Source of the DNA: Roseomonas fluvialis
GTDB taxonomy: Bacteria; Pseudomonadota; Alphaproteobacteria; Acetobacterales; Acetobacteraceae
Reading direction: 5' to 3'
NCBI RefSeq assembly: GCF_022846615.1
Contig: NZ_AP025637.1
Span: 1,172,501 to 1,236,500 of the forward strand
Length of the DNA stretch: 64,000 nucleotides
The notes under the pieces are model-generated. The model was not told the DNA's origin, searched no databases, and saw only the letters and a list, made by a program, of their open reading frames with translations. This document shows positions 19,775 to 29,951 of the stretch, piece after piece. The first letter of the stretch is position 1, and every line of letters begins with the position of its first letter. Made by a program: the position numbers and the translations under genes.

Positions 19775-21849
19775 CCGCGGCACCCTTTCGCATCGGTGTC
19801 GACATCGGCGGCACCTTCACGGACTTCGTGCTGCTCGACACGCGCGACGGACACCTGCGCAATGGCAAGGTGCTGACGACGCCCGCCGCACCGGAGCAGG
19901 CGGTGCTCGTCGGCATCCGCCAGCTTCTCGACGCGCACGGCATCACCCCCGTCGAAGTCCAGCACGTCATCCACGGCACCACGCTGGTCGCCAACGCGCT
20001 GATCGAACGCCGCGGCGTGCCTACCGGCCTGATCACCACCGACGGATTCCGCGACGTGATCGAGATCGGCACGGAACTGCGGCACGACACCTACGACCTG
20101 TTCATGCGCGTGCCCGAGCCGCTGGTACCGCGTCGCCGCCGCGTCGAAATCCCCGAGCGCATCCTGCCTGATGGCGGCATCCACACGCCGCTCGACGAGG
20201 CCGCCGCGCGCGCCGCCGCGCGCGAGCTGGCGGCGCAGGGCGCACAGGCCGTCGCGATCTGCTTCCTGCACGCCTTCCGCAACCCCGCGCATGAACGCCG
20301 CATGGCGGAGATCATCGCCAAGGAAGCGCCAGGCCTGACGCTGTGCCTCTCCTCCGACGTGGTGCCTGAGATCGGCGAATACGAGCGCGCCTCCACCACG
20401 ATCTGCAACGCGTATGTCCTGCCGGTGTTCCGCCGATACCTGACCCAGCTCGGCGACGGGTTGCGGGAACTTGGGCTTGCCGGACCGCTCTACCTGATGC
20501 TCTCGGACGGCGGCACGGTTGGCGAACAGACCGCTGCCCGCCACCCGATCCGCCTGGTGCAATCGGGCCCGGCCGGCGGCGTGCGCGCGACCGCGCTGTA
20601 TGGTGCGGCGGCCGGCGCGTCTGACATCCTGTGCTTCGACATGGGCGGCACCACCGCCAAGGCCGCGCTGATCGAAGCGGGCGAGCCGCTGCGCAGCCTC
20701 GACTTCGAAGTCGCGCGCGTTGATCGCTTCCGCAAGGGCAGCGGCCTGCCGCTCAAGGTGCCGGTGATCGAGATGATCGAGATCGGCGCCGGCGGCGGTT
20801 CCATCGCGCAGGTCGATCGGCTCGGCCTGATCCGCGTGGGGCCCGAGAGCGCGTCCTCCGATCCTGGCCCGGCCTGCTACGGCTTGGGCGGTACGCGCCC
20901 GACCGTGACCGATGCGGACCTGGTGCTGGGCTACCTTGGCGCGGGCAGCTTCCTCGGTGGCGACATGCGGCTCGATGTCGCGGCGGCGGAGCGCGCGCTG
21001 CGCGAACACCTGGCCGCACCGCTCGGCCTGTCGGTGGTGGAAGCCGCCTGGGCGCTGCACGAAACGGTCAATGGCAACATGGCGCAGGCCGCGGCGATCC
21101 ATGCGCTCGAGAAGGCGCGGCGGATCGAAGCCTTCACCATGGTGCCGATCGGCGGCGCGGGACCAGTCCATGCGGCGCAGGTCTGCCGCAAGCTCGGCAT
21201 CGCGCGGCTGGTCGCGCCGGCCGGCGCGGGTGTCGCCTCTGCTTTCGGCTTCCTGGCATCGCCGATCTCCTTCGCCTTCGTGCGCGGTTGGGTGGCGCCG
21301 CTGGCGTCGCTCGACTTCGATGGGCTGCACGCCATGGTCGGCGCGATGGAGGCCGAGGGTCTCGCGATGCTGGCCGAGGCCGGCGTACCGGCGGCCGCGG
21401 CGACGCGCCGCGTGATCGGTGCCATGCGCTACGCGGGCCAGGGCTTCCAGGTGGAGGCCGAACTCCCCGCCGCCTCGATCGCCACCGGGGATCGGGACGC
21501 GCTGCGCGCCGCCTTCGAACGCCAGTACTTGCAGCAATACGGGCGCACGGAATCCGCCCTCCCGGTGGAGTGCGTCTCCTGGCAGGTGATCATGGCCGGC
21601 CCCGTGCCGGTGGTGGCGACGGCCACGCCGGCGCCAGCCGGTGCCAGCGCCGCGCCGCGCCTCCGCCCAGCCTACTTCGCCGAGGCGGGTGGCTTCGTCG
21701 AAACGCCGGTGATCGACCGCGCCAGCCTGCGCCCAGGCGATCGCGTCACCGGCCCCGCGCTGATCGAGGAGCGCGAGAGCACGCTTGTGCTGCCCCCGCG
21801 CACGGAGGCCGTCGTCGATACCGCGCTCAACCTGGTGGTGACGCTGTAG
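19771..21849 (+). CDS. hyuA: Hydantoinase A/oxoprolinase family subunit (ATP-hydrolysing)
   Basis: This 692-residue A subunit has the actin-fold nucleotide-binding start VGVDIGGTFTDFVLLD and the HVIHGTTLVANALIERRG segment. A second phosphate loop region reads CFDMGGTTAKAALIE. Later come IGAGGGSIAQVD and GGAGPVHAAQV, all family hallmarks. It phosphorylates or activates the amide substrate for the B subunit. Translation is coupled to hyuB by an ATGA overlap. It converges on the CMD-family gene, and their 3' ends overlap by 23 bases (21827-21849), which is unusual but plausible in a compact genome. Confidence 0.9.
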   Translation: MTAAPFRIGVDIGGTFTDFVLLDTRDGHLRNGKVLTTPAAPEQAVLVGIRQLLDAHGITPVEVQHVIHGTTLVANALIERRGVPTGLITTDGFRDVIEIGTELRHDTYDLFMRVPEPLVPRRRRVEIPERILPDGGIHTPLDEAAARAAARELAAQGAQAVAICFLHAFRNPAHERRMAEIIAKEAPGLTLCLSSDVVPEIGEYERASTTICNAYVLPVFRRYLTQLGDGLRELGLAGPLYLMLSDGGTVGEQTAARHPIRLVQSGPAGGVRATALYGAAAGASDILCFDMGGTTAKAALIEAGEPLRSLDFEVARVDRFRKGSGLPLKVPVIEMIEIGAGGGSIAQVDRLGLIRVGPESASSDPGPACYGLGGTRPTVTDADLVLGYLGAGSFLGGDMRLDVAAAERALREHLAAPLGLSVVEAAWALHETVNGNMAQAAAIHALEKARRIEAFTMVPIGGAGPVHAAQVCRKLGIARLVAPAGAGVASAFGFLASPISFAFVRGWVAPLASLDFDGLHAMVGAMEAEGLAMLAEAGVPAAAATRRVIGAMRYAGQGFQVEAELPAASIATGDRDALRAAFERQYLQQYGRTESALPVECVSWQVIMAGPVPVVATATPAPAGASAAPRLRPAYFAEAGGFVETPVIDRASLRPGDRVTGPALIEERESTLVLPPRTEAVVDTALNLVVTL

Positions 21850-22549
21850 GCGCCACGAAGGCGCCCTGGCCCGGTGTCTCGGCCCAGGCGCGGAAGGCGG
21901 CCGAAGGCGTCACGCGCCCGTCCTGCATCAGGCGCAGCCACACCGCGGTCGCGCGCACGAAGGGATTCACGCCGCGCGGCCAGATCGCAAGGCTCATCGC
22001 CTCAGCCAACTGCGTCTCCGGCACGCCGGCGGCATAGGCAGCCTCGATCTCCGCCGCCAGGCCCCAGGGTTCGTCGCAGGCGGTCTGAACCGCTACCAGC
22101 GCAAGCCGTGCCGTCGCTTCGTCGATCGGCGACCCGGCGATCAGCGCGCTTGCTCCGGCGCGGTATTCGGCAGCGAGGTCCAGCCCGCGCAACTGCCCCT
22201 GCCAGTTCGCCGCCAGCGTCGCGTAGCGCGCCGCTCCACCCGCCCACGCCGCCAGGCGGAATACGGTGGCGGCCTCGCCCTCGGTCCCGCCGGTCGTCCG
22301 GAAGCGATGCAGGTGGTGCGTGCCGACCGGTTCGCGGCAGGCGGCCAGGATCGCGAGCCACACCACCTCCTTCGCATGGGGCGGCAGGTGATGGTCGTCC
22401 AGGGTCAGCGCGCGGTACATTGCCTCGTAGGCCGCGTGAAGGTCCGGTAGCGCCGCGGCCATCGCACCGTGATGCGGCAGCACGAAGCCGCGCGCGGCGC
22501 GGATCTCGGCCAGCCGCGCGCGGACCTCTCCGGCGCTCGGCGGCGTCAT
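21827..22549 (-). CDS. Carboxymuconolactone decarboxylase (AhpD-like) family protein
   Basis: The protein has 240 residues and is all-helical. The family core PPHAKEVVWLAILAACREPVGTHH is followed by an HRF segment, and a second, related helical half spans residues 130-200. The single Cys in the core means the CxxC redox pair of AhpD is missing. A peroxidase role is therefore unlikely, and a decarboxylase or binding role is more probable. Its ATG at 22549 overlaps the amidase stop, so the two are translationally coupled. Larger in-frame readings upstream are shadows of the amidase. Confidence 0.75.
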   Translation of the reverse strand: MTPPSAGEVRARLAEIRAARGFVLPHHGAMAAALPDLHAAYEAMYRALTLDDHHLPPHAKEVVWLAILAACREPVGTHHLHRFRTTGGTEGEAATVFRLAAWAGGAARYATLAANWQGQLRGLDLAAEYRAGASALIAGSPIDEATARLALVAVQTACDEPWGLAAEIEAAYAAGVPETQLAEAMSLAIWPRGVNPFVRATAVWLRLMQDGRVTPSAAFRAWAETPGQGAFVAPTASPPG

Positions 22550-23919
22550 GCGACGACCGGCGGGATGGTCTCCAGCATCCAGCGGGCGATGGCGGTGGCC
22601 TGCGCGTCCATCTCCACCTGCGCCATCACCTGGATGCCCATCGGCATGCCGCCGACCGTGGTCAGCGGGATGGTGACCGCCGGCGCGCCGATGCCCGAAC
22701 TCGGTGTGTTGAACACCGCATCTCCAGTCGGCCGGGGCACCAGCGTCTGGCCGGGTACGTCGCCGGCCCACAGCGGCGCCGGCCCCGGCGAGGCCGGCGC
22801 GATCAGCGCATCTACCACGGGCGCGAGCGCTGCGTGGCGGCGGCGGACTTCCTCGCGTTGCAGCAGCCGAAGGCGGTAGTCCTCGGGCGTCATGCGCTCG
22901 GCTGCGGCCAGCACGGCGCGCGATCGCGCGCTGATCGCGTTCTCGTCTTGCGCGACGAGGTTGCGGAACAGCCAGTGGTTCTCCCAGCCGGTGATGGCGC
23001 TGGTCATGGCCTGCACGCCGACCAGCGCGGCCTCGAAGGCGTCGAGCATCGGATGGTCGGTGCGGCGCAGAACCGTGACGCCGGCGGCGCGCAGCCTGTC
23101 CACGACCTGCTCGAAGGCCCTCTTGCTGGCGGGGTCGAGCGCGCCCCAGCCCTCGGTCTCCATCACGCCGAGCACGGCGGGCCTGCGCGCGGGTGGTGGC
23201 GTCGGCGGGCCGACCAGGCCCGGGCGGCCCGGATCGCCGCCGGCGCGGCGCGCGATCTCGATCGCGACCTGCCACATGTCCTCGATGCTGCCGGCATGGA
23301 CGCCGGTGGTGCTCATGCTGGTCGCCTGGCGCTCGCCGCGGTTGAGGCCGCCCTGGGTCGGCTTCAGCGCGACGTTGCCGCAATAGGAGGCCGGGCGGAT
23401 GACCGACCCGCCGACCTGGGTGCCGAGCGCGGCGGGCACCATGCCCGCGCCCACCGCCGCCGCCGAGCCCGAGGACGACCCGCCGGGCGTGCGCCGCTGG
23501 TCGAAGGGATTGGTGGTCGGCCCCGGATGCGCGCCGCCGAGTTCGGTGGTGACCGTCTTGCCCAGCACCACCGCACCCGCCTGGCGCAGCGCCCACACCG
23601 CGGCATTGTCGCGCCGCGGGAAGTTCCCGCGATAGGCGGGGCAGCCCATCTGCGTGGGCATGTCGCGCGTCTCGAGCAGATCCTTGATGCCGACCGGCAT
23701 GCCATCGATCGCTGACAGCGCGCGCCCGTCGCGCCAGCGCTGCGTGCTGGCATCCGCGGCCTCGCGCGCCGCGGTCTCGTTCGTCACCACCCAGGCGCGC
23801 ACCACCGGTTCGCGCGCGGCCATGGTCTCGAGGCAGCGCTCGAGATAGGCGCGCGGCGTGTCCGTGCCGCCGGCGAATCGATGGGTTGCATCGTGGAAGG
23901 TGAGGGCAGCGTCGATCAT
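22546..23919 (-). CDS. Amidase signature family hydrolase
   Basis: This 457-residue hydrolase of carboxamides carries the complete Ser-cisSer-Lys triad. The lysine is in VGIKDLLETRD. The glycine/serine-rich signature is TPGGSSSGSAAAVGAGMVP, followed by GTQVGGSVIRPASYCG with the nucleophilic serine. The ATG at 23919 has an AGGAA ribosome site about 9 bases upstream. It is divergent from the dipeptide-type ABC operon and upstream of the CMD gene. Together they suggest uptake and hydrolysis of an amide or peptide-like compound. The natural substrate is not identifiable. Confidence 0.9.
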   Translation of the reverse strand: MIDAALTFHDATHRFAGGTDTPRAYLERCLETMAAREPVVRAWVVTNETAAREAADASTQRWRDGRALSAIDGMPVGIKDLLETRDMPTQMGCPAYRGNFPRRDNAAVWALRQAGAVVLGKTVTTELGGAHPGPTTNPFDQRRTPGGSSSGSAAAVGAGMVPAALGTQVGGSVIRPASYCGNVALKPTQGGLNRGERQATSMSTTGVHAGSIEDMWQVAIEIARRAGGDPGRPGLVGPPTPPPARRPAVLGVMETEGWGALDPASKRAFEQVVDRLRAAGVTVLRRTDHPMLDAFEAALVGVQAMTSAITGWENHWLFRNLVAQDENAISARSRAVLAAAERMTPEDYRLRLLQREEVRRRHAALAPVVDALIAPASPGPAPLWAGDVPGQTLVPRPTGDAVFNTPSSGIGAPAVTIPLTTVGGMPMGIQVMAQVEMDAQATAIARWMLETIPPVVA

Positions 23920-24032
23920 CGGGCGTTCCTGCTGTGTTTCCGGGCATTCAGCGACCATAGCCCGGGCATGTCCAGGCCACGTCGGCTTCCCGTTGCGCAC
24001 AAGCCTCTGGCGTTCCCCCCCGTTTCCACGGC

Positions 24033-24048
24033 ACCCTGGGCCCAGGGT
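24033..24048. promoter_or_regulatory. Perfect 16-base palindrome, candidate operator
   Basis: ACCCTGGGCCCAGGGT is a perfect dyad lying in the 171-base gap between the divergent amidase and ABC-transporter genes. Its position suits a repressor or activator acting on both. No regulator gene is adjacent, and GC-rich palindromes also arise by chance, so this is tentative. Confidence 0.35.
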
Positions 24049-24090
24049 CAGGCAAAGACGCCGCAAGGCGACGACTGGGAGCAGATGGGA

Positions 24091-25887
24091 ATGAACGAAG
24101 ACGATCTCCGCGGCCTTATCGGGCGTGTGAAGAACGGCAGCCTGTCACGGCGCGGCTTCGTGAGGCGGCTGGCCGCGGTCGGTCTGACTGCGCCCATGGC
24201 CACGCAGATCCTCGCGATCGCAGGCGCGGCGCCGGCGGGCGCGCAGTCGGTCCCCGCCTACCGCCCGACCCGGCGCGGCGGCGGCGGCGCGCTGAAGGTG
24301 CTGTACTGGCAGGCTTCGACGCTGCTGAACCCTCACTTCGCCTCCGGCACCACCAACCAGGATTCGAGCCGCGTCTTCTATGAACCGTTGGCCGGCTGGG
24401 CCTCCGACGGGACGCTGGTACCGATCCTCGCGGCTGAAATTCCCTCGCGCGAAAATGGCGGCCTGGCGGAGGACGGGCGCTCCGTCACCTGGAAGCTGAA
24501 GCGCGGCGTGAAGTGGCACGACGGGCAGGACTTCTCGGCCGACGACGTGGTGTTCAACTGGGAATATGCGCGCAGCCCGGGTGTCGCGGCCGTGACGTCG
24601 GGTTCCTATCGCGACGTCAACGTCTTGAAGGTCGATGACCACACGGTGCGCGTGGAGTTCCAGCAGCCGACGCCGTTCTGGGCGGATGCCTTCGTGGGCG
24701 GCACAGGCCAGATCATCCCGCGTCACCTGTTCAAGGACTTCGCCGGGCCGAATGCGCGCGACGCCCCCACCAACCTGCGCCCGGTCGGCACCAGCGCCTA
24801 CAAGTTCGTCTCCTTCGCGCCGGGCGACACGCTACGGGCCGAAAACTTCGCCAACTATCACATGGACAACCGCCCGTATTTCGACACGCTCGAGATCAAG
24901 GGCGGTGGCGACGCGGTCTCGGCCGCGCGCGCCGTGCTGCAGACGGGCGACTACGACTACGCCTGGAACATGCAGGTCGAGGACGAGATCCTGAAGCGCC
25001 TCGAGGCCGCCAACCGCGGCAAGGTGAACATCGTCGAGGGCGGCGGCATCGAGTTCGTGCAGCTCAACGCCACCGACCCGAACCGCGAGGTGGATGGCGA
25101 GCGGTCCCACATCAGCACGCAGCACCCGGCCTTCCGCGACCCCGCGGTGCGCCAGGCGATGGCGCTGCTGATCGACCGCAACGCGCTCGAGCAATTCATC
25201 TACGGCCGCGGTGGCCCGGCGACGGCAAACTTCCTGAACAACCCGCCGCGCTTCCGCTCGGAGAACATGCGCTTCGAGTTCAGCATCCAGAAGGCGAACG
25301 AGATCCTGGACGCCGCCGGCTGGGTCCGCGCGCGCGACGGCATCCGTGCGAAGGACGGCGTGCGGCTGCGCTTCGTCTACCAGACTTCGGTGAACGCGCC
25401 GCGCCAGCGCACCCAGGCGATCTACAAGCAGGCGGCGCAGCGCGCAGGCATCGACCTCGAGCTGAAGTCGGTCACGGCCTCGGTGTTCTTCTCGTCGGAT
25501 GTCGCCAACCCCGACACCTACACCAAGCTCTACGCCGACATGCAGATGTACACGACCACCATGCCGCAGGCCGACCCCGAGCGGTTCATGAACCAGTACG
25601 TCTCCTGGGAGGTCTCGACCAAGGCGAACAACTGGCAGGGCCGCAACATCGTCCGTTGGCGCAGCGAGGAATACGACCGCATCTTCCGCGAGTCGCAGGG
25701 CGAACTCGACCCCATCAAGCGCGCCGCGATGTTCGTGCGCATGAACGACCTGGTGGTGGGGTCGAACCACATCATCCCGCTGGTGCGCCGGCCGACGGTC
25801 AGCGCCAGCCTCAACAACCTCCGCCATGTGCTGAGCGCCTGGGATCTCACCATGTGGTACCTGAACGACTGGTATCGCGAGACCTGA
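24091..25887 (+). CDS. Tat-exported ABC transporter substrate-binding protein, peptide/nickel family (SBP_bac_5)
   Basis: This 598-residue periplasmic binding protein belongs to the dipeptide/oligopeptide/nickel class. The N-terminus has a twin-arginine signal (SRRGFVRRLAAVGLTAPMATQ), which implies folding before export. Family features include VTWKLKRGVKWHDGQDFSAD and VRQAMALLIDRNALEQF. The ATG at 24091 was chosen because GGGAG at 24077-24081 is at ideal spacing; an ATG at 24085 is too close. It is the first gene of a five-gene transporter operon. Ligand specificity is unknown; context suggests an amide, peptide or opine-like compound. Confidence 0.9.
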   Translation: MNEDDLRGLIGRVKNGSLSRRGFVRRLAAVGLTAPMATQILAIAGAAPAGAQSVPAYRPTRRGGGGALKVLYWQASTLLNPHFASGTTNQDSSRVFYEPLAGWASDGTLVPILAAEIPSRENGGLAEDGRSVTWKLKRGVKWHDGQDFSADDVVFNWEYARSPGVAAVTSGSYRDVNVLKVDDHTVRVEFQQPTPFWADAFVGGTGQIIPRHLFKDFAGPNARDAPTNLRPVGTSAYKFVSFAPGDTLRAENFANYHMDNRPYFDTLEIKGGGDAVSAARAVLQTGDYDYAWNMQVEDEILKRLEAANRGKVNIVEGGGIEFVQLNATDPNREVDGERSHISTQHPAFRDPAVRQAMALLIDRNALEQFIYGRGGPATANFLNNPPRFRSENMRFEFSIQKANEILDAAGWVRARDGIRAKDGVRLRFVYQTSVNAPRQRTQAIYKQAAQRAGIDLELKSVTASVFFSSDVANPDTYTKLYADMQMYTTTMPQADPERFMNQYVSWEVSTKANNWQGRNIVRWRSEEYDRIFRESQGELDPIKRAAMFVRMNDLVVGSNHIIPLVRRPTVSASLNNLRHVLSAWDLTMWYLNDWYRET

Positions 25888-25897
25888 TGCGCCGCGC

Positions 25898-26857
25898 GTG
25901 ACGCAGTACCTCATCCGGCGCCTGCTGATTGCGATCCCGAGCCTGCTCGGGATCAGTGTGGTGCTGTTCACCGTGCTGGCGCTGGCACCAGGCGATCCGT
26001 TCGAGGAGCTGGCGACCAACCCCGCCATTCCGCCGGATGTGCGGGCGAATCTGCGCGCGAGCCTCGGCCTCGATGACCCGGTGCACCAGCGCTACCTGAA
26101 CTGGCTGTTCGCGATGCTGCGGGGCGAATGGGGCTATTCCTTCGTCAGCCGCGTGAACGTCGACCAGCTGATTCTGCAGCGCCTGCCGACGACGATCATC
26201 GTGATCGGCGCGGCGCAGCTGCTCGCGCTGGCAGTGGCGCTGCCGGTGGGTGTGTACGCCGCGACGCGCCCTTATTCGCTGTTCGACAAGATCGCGAACA
26301 CACTGGCCTTCGTGGGCTTCTCGCTGCCCACCTTCTTTACCGGGCTGCTGCTGATCCTGCTGTTCTCCATCACGCTCGACTGGCTGCCCTTCGTCTATCG
26401 CGCGCAGATCGATGCGACGGGCTGGCGGTGGTGGTGGGAACACATCCGCCAATCCATCATGCCGGTGCTGGTGCTGGGGTTGTTCCAAGGGGCCGCGCTG
26501 GTGCGCTTCGTGCGATCGGCGGTGCTCGACGTGATCCGCCTGGACCACGTGACCACGGCGCGCGCCAAGGGCCTGCCGGAGAGCACCGTCACCCTCAAGC
26601 ACGTCGTGCGCAACGCGATGATCCCGGTGGTGACGCTGGTCGCGCTGCAGATGCCCATCGTCTTCGGCGGCGCCATCGTGACCGAGCAGATCTTCCGCAT
26701 CCCGGGCATCGGGTCGCTGCTGATCACCGCCATCCTGGCCAACGACACGCCGGTGATCATGGCCGTCACCTTCGTCTTCGCCTGCCTGGTCATCCTGTTC
26801 AACCTGATCGCGGACGTGTTGTATGGCTGGCTCGATCCCCGCATCAGCTACCGCTAG
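25898..26857 (+). CDS. ABC transporter permease, DppB/OppB type
   Basis: This 319-residue inner-membrane protein begins with the family start TQYLIRRLLIAIPSLLGISVVLF and has about six membrane helices. The EAA-type loop lies around TTARAKGLPESTVTLKHVVRNAMIP. It starts with GTG 10 bases after the binding-protein gene and overlaps the next permease by 35 bases. It pairs with the DppC-type permease to form the peptide channel. Confidence 0.92.
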   Translation: MTQYLIRRLLIAIPSLLGISVVLFTVLALAPGDPFEELATNPAIPPDVRANLRASLGLDDPVHQRYLNWLFAMLRGEWGYSFVSRVNVDQLILQRLPTTIIVIGAAQLLALAVALPVGVYAATRPYSLFDKIANTLAFVGFSLPTFFTGLLLILLFSITLDWLPFVYRAQIDATGWRWWWEHIRQSIMPVLVLGLFQGAALVRFVRSAVLDVIRLDHVTTARAKGLPESTVTLKHVVRNAMIPVVTLVALQMPIVFGGAIVTEQIFRIPGIGSLLITAILANDTPVIMAVTFVFACLVILFNLIADVLYGWLDPRISYR

Positions 26858-27757
26858 CGCCTCCGCCGCGGCCGCGCCGCGCGTCGGGCCCTGGCGGGAG
26901 GCGTGGCGCCGTTTCCGCAAGCACCGCCTCGCGGTAGTCAGCCTGGTCATCCTCGCCACGCTGGTGCTTGCCGTTCTCGTCGGGCCCTTCGTATGGCGCG
27001 TGCCGATCGACGAGATCGACTTCACCGCGCGCCTGCAGGGACCGTCCTGGGACCACCCGATGGGCACCGACGACCTCGGCCAGGACATGCTCGCACGCGT
27101 GCTCTATGGCGGGCGCATCTCGCTCGCGGTCGGCTTCGCGGCCATGATGGTCGCGATCTTCGTGGGCGTGCTGGTGGGTGCCGTGGCCGGCATGGCCGGC
27201 GGGCGCGTCGATGCCGGGTTGATGTGGCTGACCGACCTGTTCCTGTCGCTGCCGCAGTTGCCGCTGCTGCTCCTGATCATCTACCTGTTCCGCGATGCAT
27301 TGACCCAGGTCGTGGGGCCCGAACTTGGCGTCTTCATCCTGATCGTGATCATCATCGGTGGCTTCAACTGGATGCAGGTGGCGCGACTTGTGCGCGCGCA
27401 GTTCTTCTCGCTCCGCGAAAAGGAATTCGTCGAAGCCGCACGCGCGCTGGGCGCCTCCCGCCTGCGCCTGGTGCTGCGCCACATCCTGCCCAACGCCATG
27501 GGCCCCGTGATCGTCGCGGCCACCATCGACATCGCAGCCGCAATCATCGCCGAGAGCACGCTCTCCTTCCTCGGCCTCGGCTTCCCGCCCGACGTGCCGA
27601 CCTGGGGGCGGCTGCTGTTCGACGCGAAGGACAACCTCGATTTCGCGCCGCACTGGGCGATCTTTCCCGGGGCGATGATCTTCCTGACCGTGCTGTCGAT
27701 CAACTTCATCGGCGATGGGCTGCGCGACGCCTTCGACCCGCGCCGGGTGATCGCCTC

Positions 27758-27761
<4 letters not shown>
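26823..27761 (+). CDS. ABC transporter permease, DppC/OppC type
   Basis: The protein has 312 residues. The N-terminal cytoplasmic part WREAWRRFRKHRLAVVSL is the typical OppC_N region before TM1. HPMGTDDLGQDMLARVLYGGRISL and the coupling loop EAARALGASRLRLVLRHILPN are diagnostic. The ATG at 26823 lies inside dppB and gives an Ala/Ser-rich leader. A later start cannot be excluded, but none with a ribosome site was seen. It overlaps the next ATPase gene by 4 bases (GTGA). Confidence 0.9.
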
Positions 27762-28725
<964 letters not shown>

Positions 28726-28729
<4 letters not shown>

Positions 28730-29724
28730 GCGCCGCGAAGGACACTGGCATGGCCGAGCCGCTGCTCTCGGTGCGCAACCTGGTCAAGCGCTTCCCCGTG
28801 CGTGGCGGCATCCTGCGCCGCGTGGTCGACCAGGTGCACGCGGTTGACGGCGTCGGCTTCGACCTCGCCGCCAGCGAGACGCTGGGCCTGGTCGGCGAAT
28901 CCGGCTGCGGCAAGTCCACCACCGGGCGCTGCATCCTGCGCCTGATCGAACCCACCTCGGGCGAGGTGCGCTTCGAGGGCCGCGACGTGCGCGCGCTGGC
29001 GGGCGGCGACCTCGCGGCCATCCGCCGCGACATGCAGATCATCTTCCAGGACCCCTTCGCCTCGCTGAACCCTCGCATGACTGTGGGGGCGATCATCGGG
29101 GAGGCGCTCGAGATCCATCACCTCGCGCGCAACCGCCGCGAACGGGAGGCGAAGGTCGCGGACCTGCTGGAGACCGTGGGCCTGCGTCCCGACCACATGT
29201 CGCGCTTCCCGCATGAATTCTCGGGCGGGCAGCGCCAGCGCATCGGCATCGCGCGCGCGCTCGCGGTCTCGCCCAAGCTGATCATCTGCGACGAGCCGGT
29301 CAGCGCGCTGGATGTCTCGATCCAGGCGCAGGTCATCAACCTGCTCGAGGACCTGCAGGAGAAGTTCGGCCTCTCCTACCTGTTCATCGCGCACGACCTG
29401 TCGGTGGTGGAGCACATCTCGGACCGCGTGGCGGTGATGTATCTCGGCCGCATCGTCGAGCTCGCGCCCGCCCGCGACCTGTATGCCGAGCCTCTGCATC
29501 CGTATACCGAGGCGCTGCTCTCGGCCGTGCCCATCCCCGACCCGACGTTGAAGCGCCAGCGCATCCGCCTGCAGGGCGACCTGCCGAGCCCGATGAACCC
29601 GCCGCCAGGCTGCCACTTCCACACCCGCTGCCCGATCGCCGAGAAGGGCCTGTGCGACACCAAAGTGCCGGAATTCCGCGAGGCCCGGCCCGGGCATTGG
29701 GTGGCGTGCCACAAGCGGGGGTGA
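28726..29724 (+). CDS. ABC transporter ATP-binding protein, DppF/OppF type
   Basis: This 332-residue partner ATPase begins at GTG 28726 (overlap of 4 bases), or possibly at ATG 28750. It has Walker [12 protein letters not shown], signature [15 protein letters not shown], Walker [13 protein letters not shown] and the H-loop [11 protein letters not shown]. The C-terminal Cys-containing extension is [16 protein letters not shown]. It closes the transporter operon. A strong hairpin and a large inverted repeat follow within 10 bases. Confidence 0.93.
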
Positions 29725-29732
29725 GGTGCGGC

Positions 29733-29943
29733 GAGAGGGGCTTTGCCCCTCTCGTCCTCTCCCCACCAAAGGCCTAAAGGCCTCTGGACACCATCACTTC
29801 AGTGGCCGGTTGGAGAAAGGGGCGCGGAGCGACTGCCGAATGCCGATGGCGCGTGAAGCCCCTTACTCCAACCGGCCATCTAAAGGGTTCCAAGGGCCCT
29901 TAGGCCTTTGGCGGGGTGGTCCGGAGGGGCAGAGCCCCTCCGG
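29733..29943. repeat. Nested intergenic inverted-repeat element with terminator hairpins at both ends
   Basis: The gap between convergent dppF-type and gltA genes is almost entirely palindromic. A hairpin GAGAGGGG/CCCCTCTC is at 29733-29753, next to dppF. The opposite hairpin CCGGAGGGG/CCCCTCCGG is at 29921-29943, next to gltA. Between them, the segment 29766-29788 pairs with 29889-29911 at 20 of 23 positions. A perfect 12-base pair of arms, GGCCGGTTGGAG and CTCCAACCGGCC, lies inside at 29804-29815 and 29866-29877. The end hairpins probably act as terminators for the two genes. The inner structure looks like a mobile or REP-like element. Confidence 0.75.
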
Positions 29944-29951
29944 TGCGCGCC

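Noticed and set aside
21827-23947. 706-residue ORF suggesting a fusion upstream of the CMD domain
   Set aside because: The N-terminal part is an out-of-frame shadow of the amidase; the natural start is ATG 22549 overlapping the amidase stop.
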